DNA of 16,843 nt. Source: MGBC113645 sp036308445 (GTDB lineage: Bacteria; Bacillota_I; Bacilli_A; Erysipelotrichales; Coprobacillaceae). The translations under genes and the position numbers were made by a program. Positions 4,991-11,985 of the stretch are shown here, piece after piece; positions within the stretch are counted from its first letter, which is position 1; every line of letters starts with the position of its first letter. The stretch lies in contig JAXJVS010000015.1 of the NCBI GenBank assembly GCA_036308445.1, positions 1 through 16,843 of the forward strand. Reading direction: 5' to 3'. The notes below the pieces were generated by a model. That model worked only from the letters and a program-made list of their open reading frames with translations, searched no databases and was not told the DNA's origin.

Positions 4991-6757
4991 ATGTCTTATA
5001 AATTAAAAGTCACAAGAGGTAATGCTATTTTAAATTTCTCTGAAGAATTCTGTCAAAGTCGCTGTCAATTGATTGAAAGTGAATCTTTTGCGAAAGTTCT
5101 TAGAAATTATATTAAAGATATTAAAAGAAGAGATACAACAGTTTATACTTATTTACACAACATTGAAAATGATGATGTTGTTTTATTAGAAGATTTAAGA
5201 AAAATCTTTAAATTATTACTTGTTATGACAGTTGAAGATGCTGTTGCATTAAAACCAGAAGCAGGTGTTTATTTTGAAGATAGAGATATATTTGTTCAGC
5301 TTATTGAAGATATTTATCTTTTCTGGAGAAGACTTCAAAGATACGCTATTGTATTTAATGAAGAAAGAAGTAAAGGTTTCCAAAATGTACAGTTTGCAGA
5401 TGCACAAACTGAATTTGAAGAATTAGTTTTATCTGTATATCGTACTATGCAAGAAACTGCATTAGGACAAAAGAACAAGGTTTATCGTCAAATTATTGCA
5501 GGTGTTAATGCTGGTTTAACAGTGACTCACATGAGACCTTTTTTACCATATGATTATCGTAATCTTGATGCGATTCCTTTTATTGAATCAGTTGTTATTC
5601 ATCCACCATTTATTACTTATTCTAAGAGAAATAAACGTGATGGTGTATTCCCTGAAACAAATAGTAATCCATTAGAAGATTTAAAATTTGATGAAGAAAA
5701 CTGGTTATGTTATCCTGCAAAAGTAGGAGATTACTTGTGTTTTGTATATTTTAATGTTAAGTTCATGGCTCAAGGTGTTACTTTATGTAACTTATTTGAC
5801 TTAGCAGATGAAATGGAATATAGAAATAGAAAACCAGATATGATTTATGTCTATGGATATGAAGATGGTAAAGAAAATCAATCTTTCTATCATGATAAAG
5901 AAAATGATATTATGGTTGCTTTATTATCTGCAAGTAATAACTTTGATTATTTTGGATATATGAAGAAAATGATTTTAACATTACACAATGTTAAAAAGAT
6001 TAATCATAAACAGTTACCAGTTCATGGAGCAATGGTAAGAATGACTCTTCATAATGGTGAAACAAAAAACATTGTTGTTATGGGAGATAGTGGTGCAGGT
6101 AAATCTGAAACTATTGAACAAATTAAAACATCAGGAGCTGCATATATTACTGATATGAAGACTATCTATGATGATATGGGTGTTTTATCTAAAAATGAAA
6201 AAGGAGTTATTAAAAGCTCAGGAACTGAAATAGGTGCCTTTGTTCGTTTAGATGATTTGGATGCAGGTTATAGTTTCAAAGAATTAGATAGATCTGTATT
6301 TATGAATCCAGATAAAGTAAATGCTCGTATTGTTATTCCTATTACTGATTATAAAGATGTTGTTGAAAAACATCATGTAGATATGTTCTTATATGCGAAT
6401 AACTATGATAAGGATGGAGAAGCTTTACAGTTCTTTGATACTGTTGATGATGCTTTAGAAACATTTAGAGCTGGAAATCGTATGGCTAAGGGAACAACTA
6501 CTGAATATGGTTTAGTAGGAAGTTATTTTGCAAATCCATTTGGTCCTGTTCAAAGAAAAGAACAAACTGAACCAATCTTAGTTGATTATTTTAAGAGTAT
6601 GTTTAAACAAGGAATTAAAGTAGGTCAATTAAGAACACGTTTAGGTATTAAAGGATATGAACATAATGGTCCTAGAGAAGCTGCAGTTGCAATCTTAAAA
6701 TATTTAACTGGTGAAGAAGAATTGAAACATTTACCTGAAGAAAGAGAAATCGATTAA
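4991..6757 (+). CDS. PEP carboxykinase / HPr kinase superfamily P-loop protein
   Basis: This is a 588-residue cytoplasmic protein. Residues 1-330 are a helical N-terminal region with no motif I recognise. From about 340 it has a PEPCK/HprK-type nucleotide fold. LPVHGAMVRM and then the P-loop GDSGAGKSE (365-373) closely resemble HPr kinase. The later part resembles ATP-type PEP carboxykinase: NARIVIPI, then a RAGNRMAKGTTTEYGLVGSYFANPFGP-like segment, then GIKVGQLRTRLG. Kinase-2 may be TDMKTIYDDMG. It may decarboxylate or phosphorylate oxaloacetate to PEP, or be a kinase of another substrate. The length is near PEPCK and too long for HprK. An AAGGAGAG site precedes the ATG. The upstream cre site suggests catabolite control, fitting a PEP-metabolism role. 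Confidence 0.65.
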   Translation: MSYKLKVTRGNAILNFSEEFCQSRCQLIESESFAKVLRNYIKDIKRRDTTVYTYLHNIENDDVVLLEDLRKIFKLLLVMTVEDAVALKPEAGVYFEDRDIFVQLIEDIYLFWRRLQRYAIVFNEERSKGFQNVQFADAQTEFEELVLSVYRTMQETALGQKNKVYRQIIAGVNAGLTVTHMRPFLPYDYRNLDAIPFIESVVIHPPFITYSKRNKRDGVFPETNSNPLEDLKFDEENWLCYPAKVGDYLCFVYFNVKFMAQGVTLCNLFDLADEMEYRNRKPDMIYVYGYEDGKENQSFYHDKENDIMVALLSASNNFDYFGYMKKMILTLHNVKKINHKQLPVHGAMVRMTLHNGETKNIVVMGDSGAGKSETIEQIKTSGAAYITDMKTIYDDMGVLSKNEKGVIKSSGTEIGAFVRLDDLDAGYSFKELDRSVFMNPDKVNARIVIPITDYKDVVEKHHVDMFLYANNYDKDGEALQFFDTVDDALETFRAGNRMAKGTTTEYGLVGSYFANPFGPVQRKEQTEPILVDYFKSMFKQGIKVGQLRTRLGIKGYEHNGPREAAVAILKYLTGEEELKHLPEEREID

Positions 6758-6770
6758 CGATTTCTCTTTT
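6741..6770 (+). terminator. Intrinsic terminator of the PEPCK-like gene
   Basis: AAAGAGAAATCG and CGATTTCTCTTT form a perfect 12-bp stem around ATTAA, followed by a short T run. The TAA stop codon (6755-6757) forms most of the loop, so the terminator is built into the last codons of the gene. Confidence 0.8.
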
Positions 6771-6788
6771 ATATTAGAATTATAATTA

Positions 6789-7378
6789 TTAATGACTGTT
6801 TATATTAAAAAATAGGAATAGTGAATATATAAATAATAACAGAGTTAGATAACAATTAGGATAAATAAAAACTACATACCATGGAGCACTTGTAAGAAAA
6901 GGACTATTCATAATAGAATAACAACTGTATAATGTATAAAATAGAGTTATTAATAGTCCTAAATAATATAGATATATAGTTTTTTTCGTTCTTTATTTCC
7001 TATGATTTTTATGAATAAGATGTATACATATGAAAATAATAATAATACCAGTAAAAGAGTGAAACCAGCTAATAGCTGAAGTCATCAAGTCTTGATTACT
7101 ATTAGGCAATAAGAAAGAAATAAAGAGAAATAATATATAGTAAAGATTATTATTTTCTTCATTATTTAATAGTTCTTGATATGTATTATGAAAATTTTTA
7201 CATATTTTATCTAACATGGCTATATCAGGAAAAGTTTGAGAAGATTCTCATCTAGATATAGTTTGTCTAGAAACGTTTAAATATGAAGCTAATTCTTCTT
7301 GAGAAATATTTTTTTCTTTCTTAATGATTTAAGCCTTTCACCAAAATCATTGAAATCTATATCATTACCATAACATTC
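6789..7378 (-). pseudogene. Decayed membrane-anchored XRE-family regulator
   Basis: Reading the minus strand, FGERLKSLRKKK is followed, after a one-base slip in a run of seven T (7309-7315), by ISQEELASYLNVSRQTISR, a typical XRE helix-turn-helix. A TGA at 7250-7248 stands where Trp is usual (ISRWESSQTFPDI). The frame then stays open through MLDKICKNFHNTYQELLNN and two hydrophobic segments to a stop at 6993. A second frameshift there leads into another open stretch, KERKKTIYLYYLGLLITLFY and onward, with two more hydrophobic segments, ending at TAA 6791-6789. The ancestor was probably a protein of about 200 residues with a DNA-binding head and four membrane helices. No clean start codon remains. 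This accounts for nearly all of the 6771-7380 gap. Confidence 0.75.
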
Positions 7379-7383
7379 ATGTA

Positions 7384-7413
7384 AAATAAAATAGGTATGC
7401 ATTTGCATACCTA
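7384..7413 (-). terminator. Intrinsic terminator of gdhA
   Basis: TAGGTATGCA and TGCATACCTA (7392-7401 and 7404-7413) form a 10-bp perfect stem with a tight loop. On the minus strand it is followed by TTTTATTTT. It lies 11 bases after the gdhA stop codon. Confidence 0.8.
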
Positions 7414-7423
7414 GATTTTGTTA

Positions 7424-8767
7424 TTAATAAATTCCTTGAGAAATCATTGCAGCTACAACTTTTTCAAAACCAGCAATATTAGCGCCTTTGATTAGGTCAT
7501 AACCTAAACCATATTTTTCAGCAGCTTCTACAGAGGCTTTATGAATATTGATCATAATATTATGAAGTTTTTCATCAACTTCTTCAGCAGTCCAACTATA
7601 TCTCATTGAGTTTTGTGACATTTCTAATGCACTAACAGCAACACCACCAGCATTTGCAGCTTTTGCAGGTCCTAAAGTACCACCATTAGCAGTAAAGTAA
7701 GCTACACCTTCAGGAGTAGTAGGCATATTTGCACCTTCGATAATATATTTACATCCATTCGCAATTAATGTTTTAGCTTCTTCTTCACCAATTTCATTTT
7801 GAGTAGCACATGGGAAAGCCATATCTACTTTTAATCCCCATGGTTTTTCTCCAGGGAAGAATTCACATCCAAATTCTTCTGCATAATCTTTTATTTTAAC
7901 ATCATTACATGATCTTATCTTTAATAAGAAATTAATTTTTTCATCAGTATTGATACCTTCTGGATCATATACATAACCATCTCTACCAGAAATTGAAACA
8001 ACTTTAGCCCCATATTCTTTAGCTTTAATACATACACCCCAGGCAACGTTTCCATATCCACTAACAGCAATTGTTTTTCCTTCATAAGTATCATTGAAAT
8101 GATCTAATACTTCTTTACCATAATAAACAGCTCCAAATCCAGTAGCTTCTGGTCTAATTAAAGAACCACCATAAGGTAAAGGTTTACCAGTTAATACACC
8201 ATTTTCATAGGCATTTTTAATTCTTTTATATTGACCAAATAAGTATCCAATTTCTCTTCCACCTACACCAATATCTCCAGCAGGTACATCTACATCGGGT
8301 CCGATATGACGATATAATTCAGTCATAAATGATTGACAGAATCGCATAACTTCAGCATCTGATTTTCCTTGTGGATCAAAGTCTGAACCACCCTTACCAC
8401 CACCGATTGGTAATGTTGTTAATGAGTTTTTAAAAATCTGTTCAAATCCTAAGAATTTAATAATTCCTAGATTCACTGAAGGATGGAAACGTAATCCTCC
8501 TTTATAAGGTCCAATAGCACTTGAGAATTGAACTCTGTATCCTCTATTAACTTGAACTTTACCTTGATCATCCATCCATGGTACTTTAAACATTATAATT
8601 CTTTCAGGCTCTACCAATCTTTCTAAGATAGCCATATCTTCATATTCTGGATGAGCAGCAATGACAGGTTCTAAACTTTCAAGGACTTCTTCTACTGCTT
8701 GAATAAATTCAGGCTGTTCTGCATTTTTTGATTTTACTTGTTCTAATACTTTTTTTACATAATTCAT
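7424..8767 (-). CDS. gdhA: NADP-type glutamate dehydrogenase
   Basis: This 447-residue enzyme of the hexameric family aminates 2-oxoglutarate to glutamate with NAD(P)H, assimilating ammonia in the cytoplasm. The N-terminal substrate domain shows GYRVQFSSAIGPYKGGLRFHPSV and the PIGGGKGGSDFDP motif with catalytic Lys125. The coenzyme domain starts near residue 234 with AVSGYGNVAWG. The C-terminus SQNSMRYSWTAEEVDEKL is typical of bacterial GdhA. The start ATG follows an AAGGGGG site. The gene is monocistronic: it has its own promoter, its own terminator, and a divergent neighbour. NADP preference is taken from family resemblance rather than a decisive residue. Confidence 0.96.
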   Translation of the reverse strand: MNYVKKVLEQVKSKNAEQPEFIQAVEEVLESLEPVIAAHPEYEDMAILERLVEPERIIMFKVPWMDDQGKVQVNRGYRVQFSSAIGPYKGGLRFHPSVNLGIIKFLGFEQIFKNSLTTLPIGGGKGGSDFDPQGKSDAEVMRFCQSFMTELYRHIGPDVDVPAGDIGVGGREIGYLFGQYKRIKNAYENGVLTGKPLPYGGSLIRPEATGFGAVYYGKEVLDHFNDTYEGKTIAVSGYGNVAWGVCIKAKEYGAKVVSISGRDGYVYDPEGINTDEKINFLLKIRSCNDVKIKDYAEEFGCEFFPGEKPWGLKVDMAFPCATQNEIGEEEAKTLIANGCKYIIEGANMPTTPEGVAYFTANGGTLGPAKAANAGGVAVSALEMSQNSMRYSWTAEEVDEKLHNIMINIHKASVEAAEKYGLGYDLIKGANIAGFEKVVAAMISQGIY

Positions 8768-8788
8768 AAAAAAACCCCCTTTTTTTCT

Positions 8789-8817
8789 ATTATAGACAAA
8801 AACGAAAAAAAATAAAC
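8789..8817 (-). promoter_or_regulatory. Promoter of gdhA
   Basis: A perfect TATAAT on the minus strand (8794-8789) lies 21 bases before the gdhA ATG, leaving a short leader with the AAGGGGG ribosome site. The -35 about 17 bases upstream is weak (GTTTAT), suggesting dependence on an activator. Confidence 0.5.
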
Positions 8818-8831
8818 ATTTTAATAAAAAG

Positions 8832-8893
8832 TTATCACTGTTAAAAAAGACTATCGCATTGATAAAATATTAAATGTGTTATCACCATGATAA
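8832..8893. promoter_or_regulatory. Cluster of TTATCA/TGATAA half-sites upstream of gdhA
   Basis: TTATCA at 8832-8837, TGATAA at 8860-8865, TTATCA at 8879-8884 and TGATAA at 8888-8893; the last two form a palindrome with a CCA centre. GTTATCAC itself occurs twice, 47 bases apart. They lie between gdhA and the divergent gene at 8952, upstream of the gdhA promoter. The repeats are seen; the regulator is unknown, and the centre lacks the CG of a cre site. Confidence 0.4.
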
Positions 8894-8951
8894 TAAATAA
8901 TAAATCTTCTTTTTAACTACAATTTATGTTATGCTTAAGAGGGTGATAAAT

Positions 8952-9317
8952 ATGAAGAAATTTAAAGATTTAAGAATGACAATTATTATTGGATTATTAT
9001 TTATAGGTTTAGCTATACTTGCATTCATATCAGCAATGAATCAAGATAAGGTAAGAATGATAATTGCTTTAATTGCTTCCTTTATAGCGTTAATTATGAT
9101 GTTAACTAAATATAAGATTATATTGTTTGATGATGTAATGATGATTTATCAATGGCAAGTTGCCGCAATGTTACCAGTGATGATTAAATATGAAGATATT
9201 AAAGAAGTAAGTAGTAAATCAAAACATTGTGTTGTTATTAAACATAAAAGAAAAAGTAAGGTTTATGTTTTTGATAGCGAAAAATTTATTGAGACTTATA
9301 ATGAATTAAAGAAATAA
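8952..9317 (+). CDS. Small membrane protein of unknown function
   Basis: A 121-residue protein. Two hydrophobic helices (TIIIGLLFIGLAILAFISAM and a second one around MIIALIASFIALIMML) are followed by a cytoplasmic basic, beta-rich tail: YEDIKEVSSKSKHCVVIKHK, then a YVFDSEKFIETYNEL ending. The tail looks like a small PH-like fold seen in other short membrane proteins, but I cannot name a family. The frame is open from 8931; ATG 8952 is chosen because an AGAGGG site lies just upstream and a possible -10 (TATGCT, 8930-8935) overlaps the earlier ATG. It is followed after 13 bases by the zinc-ribbon gene, so the two are probably cotranscribed. Confidence 0.7.
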   Translation: MKKFKDLRMTIIIGLLFIGLAILAFISAMNQDKVRMIIALIASFIALIMMLTKYKIILFDDVMMIYQWQVAAMLPVMIKYEDIKEVSSKSKHCVVIKHKRKSKVYVFDSEKFIETYNELKK

Positions 9318-9330
9318 GGAGGAAGAGCTC

Positions 9331-9555
9331 ATGAAAAATAGTAAAGTATGTCCAAAATGTGGAGCTTATGATATTGTGAGAATCGATGGTCATGCCGGAG
9401 CTTATGGAAGTGGTAATAATATTATGTTAGGAGCTACAATTTTTTCAGCTGTAAAGGTAAATAGATATATTTGTTGTTGTTGTGGTTATAGTGAAGAATG
9501 GATTGATAAGGAAGATATTGAAAAAATAAAGAGTAGTAAGAAAGCAAAACGATAA
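9331..9555 (+). CDS. Small zinc-ribbon protein
   Basis: A 74-residue protein with a two-part zinc-binding ribbon: C7-PKC10 near the N-terminus and C48-CCC51-G in a RYICCCCGYSEEWID segment. The latter resembles the C-terminal half of small ribbon proteins found widely in Bacillota. A glycine-rich, mildly hydrophobic stretch separates the knuckles, and the C-terminus is lysine-rich. AAGGAGGAAG precedes the ATG. The function is unknown. It is likely cotranscribed with the membrane protein before it. The gene itself looks intact. Confidence 0.75.
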   Translation: MKNSKVCPKCGAYDIVRIDGHAGAYGSGNNIMLGATIFSAVKVNRYICCCCGYSEEWIDKEDIEKIKSSKKAKR

Positions 9556-9593
9556 TAAACAATTCCAATATTACATTGTATGAAAAATTAAAC

Positions 9594-10041
9594 GTGAATA
9601 AAGTGATGATAGGATGTCCTGGCAGTGGAAAAAGTACTCTTTCATATAAGCTACATAGTGTAATAGATATTTCTCTTTATCATTTAGACTTACTTTATTG
9701 GAATGAAGATAGAACATATGTATCTAAAGATATTTTAAAATAGATCGACTAAAGTAGTGTAGTAATCATAAATATTCATGCTGGTGGATGTTTTCATTTT
9801 AGAATAAAGGTGAATGAAGTATTAGAGTAAAGAGAAAAAGATATGTTATAGTGAATTCTGATGAGTATTTGTTTAAATCAAATCGAATGAATGTTTTATC
9901 TAGAATGAAAATTGTATAGTGATGTGAGAGAAAGCGAAAGTATAAAATGAGAAGATAATACTAATCGTTTATATGGAAAATTATTAGACACATTTCATGA
10001 TTAATATAAAGTTATTCTATTTCGGAGAAAAGTAATATGAC
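9594..10041 (+). pseudogene. Decayed FlaR-like P-loop NTPase
   Basis: One frame reads NKVMIGCPGSGKSTLSYKLH, then a SLYHLDLLYWNEDRTYVSKD segment. This is the N-terminus of the adenylate-kinase-like family often annotated as topology modulation protein FlaR (G-x-x-G-S-G-K-S-T-L, then Y-H-L-D-x-L-x-W). The frame continues without frameshift to RLYGKLLDTFHD*YKVILFRRK but contains about ten stops, the first at 9741-9743. Several stops could be CAA to TAA or TGG to TGA/TAG changes. The P-loop part is intact but too short to work. The ancestor would be about 150-160 residues. Confidence 0.65.
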
Positions 10042-10122
10042 AAATAAAGAAATTGAACAGAAACAGTGTGGATAAGTTTGAATTTCATATTAAATTTGTA
10101 ATGAAAATATTATGTATTTATT

Positions 10123-10146
10123 GAAGCACTTTTGTGCTTCTTTTTT
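10123..10146 (+). terminator. Intrinsic terminator upstream of the his leader
   Basis: GAAGCAC and GTGCTTC form a 7-bp stem around TTTT, followed by six T residues. It ends transcription from the relic and insulates the histidine operon. The stretch 10042-10122 holds nothing else I can recognise. Confidence 0.8.
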
Positions 10147-10173
10147 GTTGAATGAAATTTTTTTATTTTTTTC

Positions 10174-10202
10174 TTTTCTTTTATGTGTATATGTGTTATT
10201 AT
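10174..10202 (+). promoter_or_regulatory. Promoter of the histidine operon
   Basis: TATTAT (10197-10202) preceded by TGT is an extended -10. The -35 17 bases upstream (TTTTCT, 10174-10179) is weak and lies in a T/C-rich tract. Initiation would be near 10209, giving a leader that begins right at the GAGGTGA ribosome site of the leader peptide. Confidence 0.5.
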
Positions 10203-10224
10203 GGTAAAAACTGAGGTGATATTT

Positions 10225-10278
10225 ATGAAAAAAACAATTATAAGCTCAAAATTTCATCACCATCATTGGAACACTTAG
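10225..10278 (+). CDS. hisL: Histidine operon leader peptide
   Basis: A 17-residue open frame, MKKTIISSKFHHHHWNT, ends at TAG 10276-10278. It has a good GAGGTGA site 5 bases before its ATG. Four consecutive His codons (CAT CAC CAT CAT, 10255-10266) sit 9 bases before the stop and just upstream of competing hairpins and a terminator, directly before the histidine biosynthesis genes. By analogy with the enterobacterial his leader, ribosomes stalling at these codons when charged His-tRNA is scarce would alter the RNA fold and allow transcription of the operon. The peptide itself needs no function. The chance of an unrelated four-His ORF at this spot is small. Confidence 0.88.
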   Translation: MKKTIISSKFHHHHWNT

Positions 10279-10383
10279 GGTTATATCGCTAGATACAGCC
10301 CATTTTGACATTCAAAAATATTTAGGGTGTATCTAATGACTTAATTTGAAATACTAAGACGAGTCATTATGACTCGTCTTTTT
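10278..10383 (+). promoter_or_regulatory. His attenuator: competing hairpins
   Basis: Segments in order: A 10278-10287, B 10290-10301, C 10325-10335, D 10334-10341, E 10362-10369, then the terminator 10356-10380. A pairs B (GGGTTATATC with GATACAGCCC, one mismatch). B pairs C (TAGATACA with TGTATCTA plus CCC with GGG). D pairs E (TAATGACT with AGTCATTA), which would break the terminator. C and D share two bases. Inferred model: ribosomes at the leader stop cover A, B pairs C, D is hindered and the terminator forms. Ribosomes stalled at the His codons leave A free, A pairs B, D pairs E and transcription continues. Confidence 0.75.
10356..10383 (+). terminator. Attenuator terminator of the his operon
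   Basis: AAGACGAGTCA and TGACTCGTCTT form an 11-bp perfect stem around TTA, followed by a T run (10379-10383). It lies 18 bases before the hisZ ATG, so it must be bypassed for any his gene to be expressed from the upstream promoter. Confidence 0.9.
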
Positions 10384-10401
10384 GTTAGAGGGGGAAGTTA
10401 A

Positions 10402-11367
10402 ATGGAAGAGTTTCAATATTTAATACCAGAGGAGAGTAGTGATGCTATTATTACTAATGTAACAACATTAAGAAATATTGAAGGAAAGCTAAGAGAGATG
10501 TTTAATGAAGCTAAATATCAGGAGGTGTTGTTACCTTCATTTGAATATGTTGATTTATATTACAATATGGATATTGGTATTGATGAAGAAAAAATGTTTC
10601 AGTTTATTAATCATGAGGGTAAGAGAATAGCATTAAGAGCTGATTTTACTTTACCACTTGCGAGACTTTATGTAAGTAGTCATAAGAATGGTATTCAAAG
10701 ATATTCTTATTTTGGTAAGGTTTATAGAAAAGAGAAAAAACATAAGGGAAGAACTACTGAATTTTATCAGGGTGGTATTGAACTGATGGGAAAAGGTGGT
10801 ATTGAAGGAGAAAAAGAATGTATGGAGATTATCCAACAAAGTATGAGTTGTTTAGGATTAAATACAATTAAGCTTGTAGTTGGTTCTGCCAAGTTCTTTA
10901 AACGTATTTGTGAATTAGCTGATGATCCAGTAATAGTCAAAATATTAAAGATGAGAAGCTTTTCGATGATGAAAGAGTTTGTTGAAAAGAAAAAGATAGA
11001 AGGATATTTTAAGGATTTATTGTTGATGATTCCTAAAGCTTTAGGAGATATTAAGTTGATAGAAGAGACAATTGAAACTATTGAAGATATTATCTTAAAA
11101 GAATCATTATTAGAATTAAAAAAATTATATGAATCTTTAGAAAACAAAGATATCTATTTTGATTTAGCGATGGTTCCTTCAATGAAATACTATACAGGAA
11201 TGATGATGAGAGGTTATTCTCCTTATAGTGCTCAACCGATTGTTAGTGGTGGTAGATATGATCATTTAATGCATCATTTTCATAAGAATGTACCAGCTAT
11301 AGGATTTAGTTATGATTTCCATTATATATTACATGCTTTAGAAATGGAGGAAGAAGCTAATGATTAA
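10402..11367 (+). CDS. hisZ: ATP phosphoribosyltransferase regulatory subunit
   Basis: This 321-residue protein resembles the catalytic core of class II histidyl-tRNA synthetase (motif-2-like FGKVYRKEKKHKGRTTEFYQGG, R-A-D-F-T near residue 80, and motif-3-like VSGGRYDHL with GFSYDFHYIL) but lacks the anticodon-binding domain. HisZ assembles with short-form HisG into the hetero-octameric ATP phosphoribosyltransferase, making it active and histidine-sensitive. A GAGGGGGAAG site precedes the ATG. The last 8 bases overlap hisG, typical of the co-produced pair. It is the first structural gene after the attenuator. Confidence 0.93.
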   Translation: MEEFQYLIPEESSDAIITNVTTLRNIEGKLREMFNEAKYQEVLLPSFEYVDLYYNMDIGIDEEKMFQFINHEGKRIALRADFTLPLARLYVSSHKNGIQRYSYFGKVYRKEKKHKGRTTEFYQGGIELMGKGGIEGEKECMEIIQQSMSCLGLNTIKLVVGSAKFFKRICELADDPVIVKILKMRSFSMMKEFVEKKKIEGYFKDLLLMIPKALGDIKLIEETIETIEDIILKESLLELKKLYESLENKDIYFDLAMVPSMKYYTGMMMRGYSPYSAQPIVSGGRYDHLMHHFHKNVPAIGFSYDFHYILHALEMEEEAND

Positions 11368-11983
11368 GATTGCGATTACAAAGGGGAGAATTGAAAAACA
11401 GGTTTGTAAGTTATTAGCTCAATCTGGTTTTGATATGGATCCTATTATTAATAAAGATAGAGAATTATTAATTGAAACAAAAGATGGCATTTCAATGATT
11501 TTTGCCAAAGCGAATGATGTGCTTACATTTCTAGAACATGGAATTGTAGATGTTGGTTTTGTTGGTAAAGATACCTTGAATGAAAGTGATTTTAAAGATT
11601 ATTATGAGGTTTTAGATTTAGATATTGGGAAATGTTATTTTGCTGTAGCAGCTTATCCAGAATATCGTACAAAAGAGTTTAAAAGAAGGAAAAGAATTGC
11701 TTCTAAATATGTAGGAGTTGCAAAGAAATACTTTAGTCAAAAACAAGAAGATGTTGAAATTATTAAGTTAGAAGGTTCAGTAGAGTTGGGGCCAATTGTT
11801 GGCTTAAGTGATGCCATTGTGGATATAGTTGAAACTGGTTCAACTTTAAAAGCCAATGGTTTAGAAGTTATAGAAAAGATTAGTGATATTTCTACAAGAA
11901 TGATTGTTAATAAAACAAGTTTTGTATTTAAAAAAGAAGAGATATTTAAAATTATGGAAGCATTACAAAGAAAGGGTGAGTAA
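11360..11983 (+). CDS. hisG: ATP phosphoribosyltransferase, short form
   Basis: HisG condenses ATP and PRPP to phosphoribosyl-ATP, the first committed step of histidine synthesis. At 207 residues it is the short form without the C-terminal regulatory domain, which explains the need for HisZ. Visible signatures are the N-terminal ITKGRIEKQVCKLL, VDVGFVGKDTL, and the PRPP-binding loop region LSDAIVDIVETGSTLKANGL. A GGAGGAAG site within hisZ precedes the ATG. hisD follows after 2 bases. Confidence 0.96.
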   Translation: MIKIAITKGRIEKQVCKLLAQSGFDMDPIINKDRELLIETKDGISMIFAKANDVLTFLEHGIVDVGFVGKDTLNESDFKDYYEVLDLDIGKCYFAVAAYPEYRTKEFKRRKRIASKYVGVAKKYFSQKQEDVEIIKLEGSVELGPIVGLSDAIVDIVETGSTLKANGLEVIEKISDISTRMIVNKTSFVFKKEEIFKIMEALQRKGE

Positions 11984-11985
11984 TT

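Noticed and set aside
6900..6960. Inverted repeat AGGACTATT/AATAGTCCT
   Set aside because: It falls inside the open membrane segment of the XRE regulator relic and has a long, AT-rich loop; probably coincidental.
7248..7250. TGA read as Trp (alternative genetic code)
   Set aside because: Intact genes in the window encode Trp with TGG, and the surrounding frame has frameshifts, so this is ordinary pseudogene decay.
10255..10266. His-tag-like engineered sequence
   Set aside because: Four His codons in a natural-looking leader with attenuator stems upstream of hisZ; no vector sequence around it.
10147..10401. T-box leader for the his operon
   Set aside because: I looked for the T-box core and a specifier loop and saw none. 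The region is short and holds a leader ORF instead.
10651..11147. Two minus-strand open frames inside hisZ
   Set aside because: They are antisense to a conserved gene, with low-complexity Ser/Phe/Asn composition caused by the AT-rich complement.
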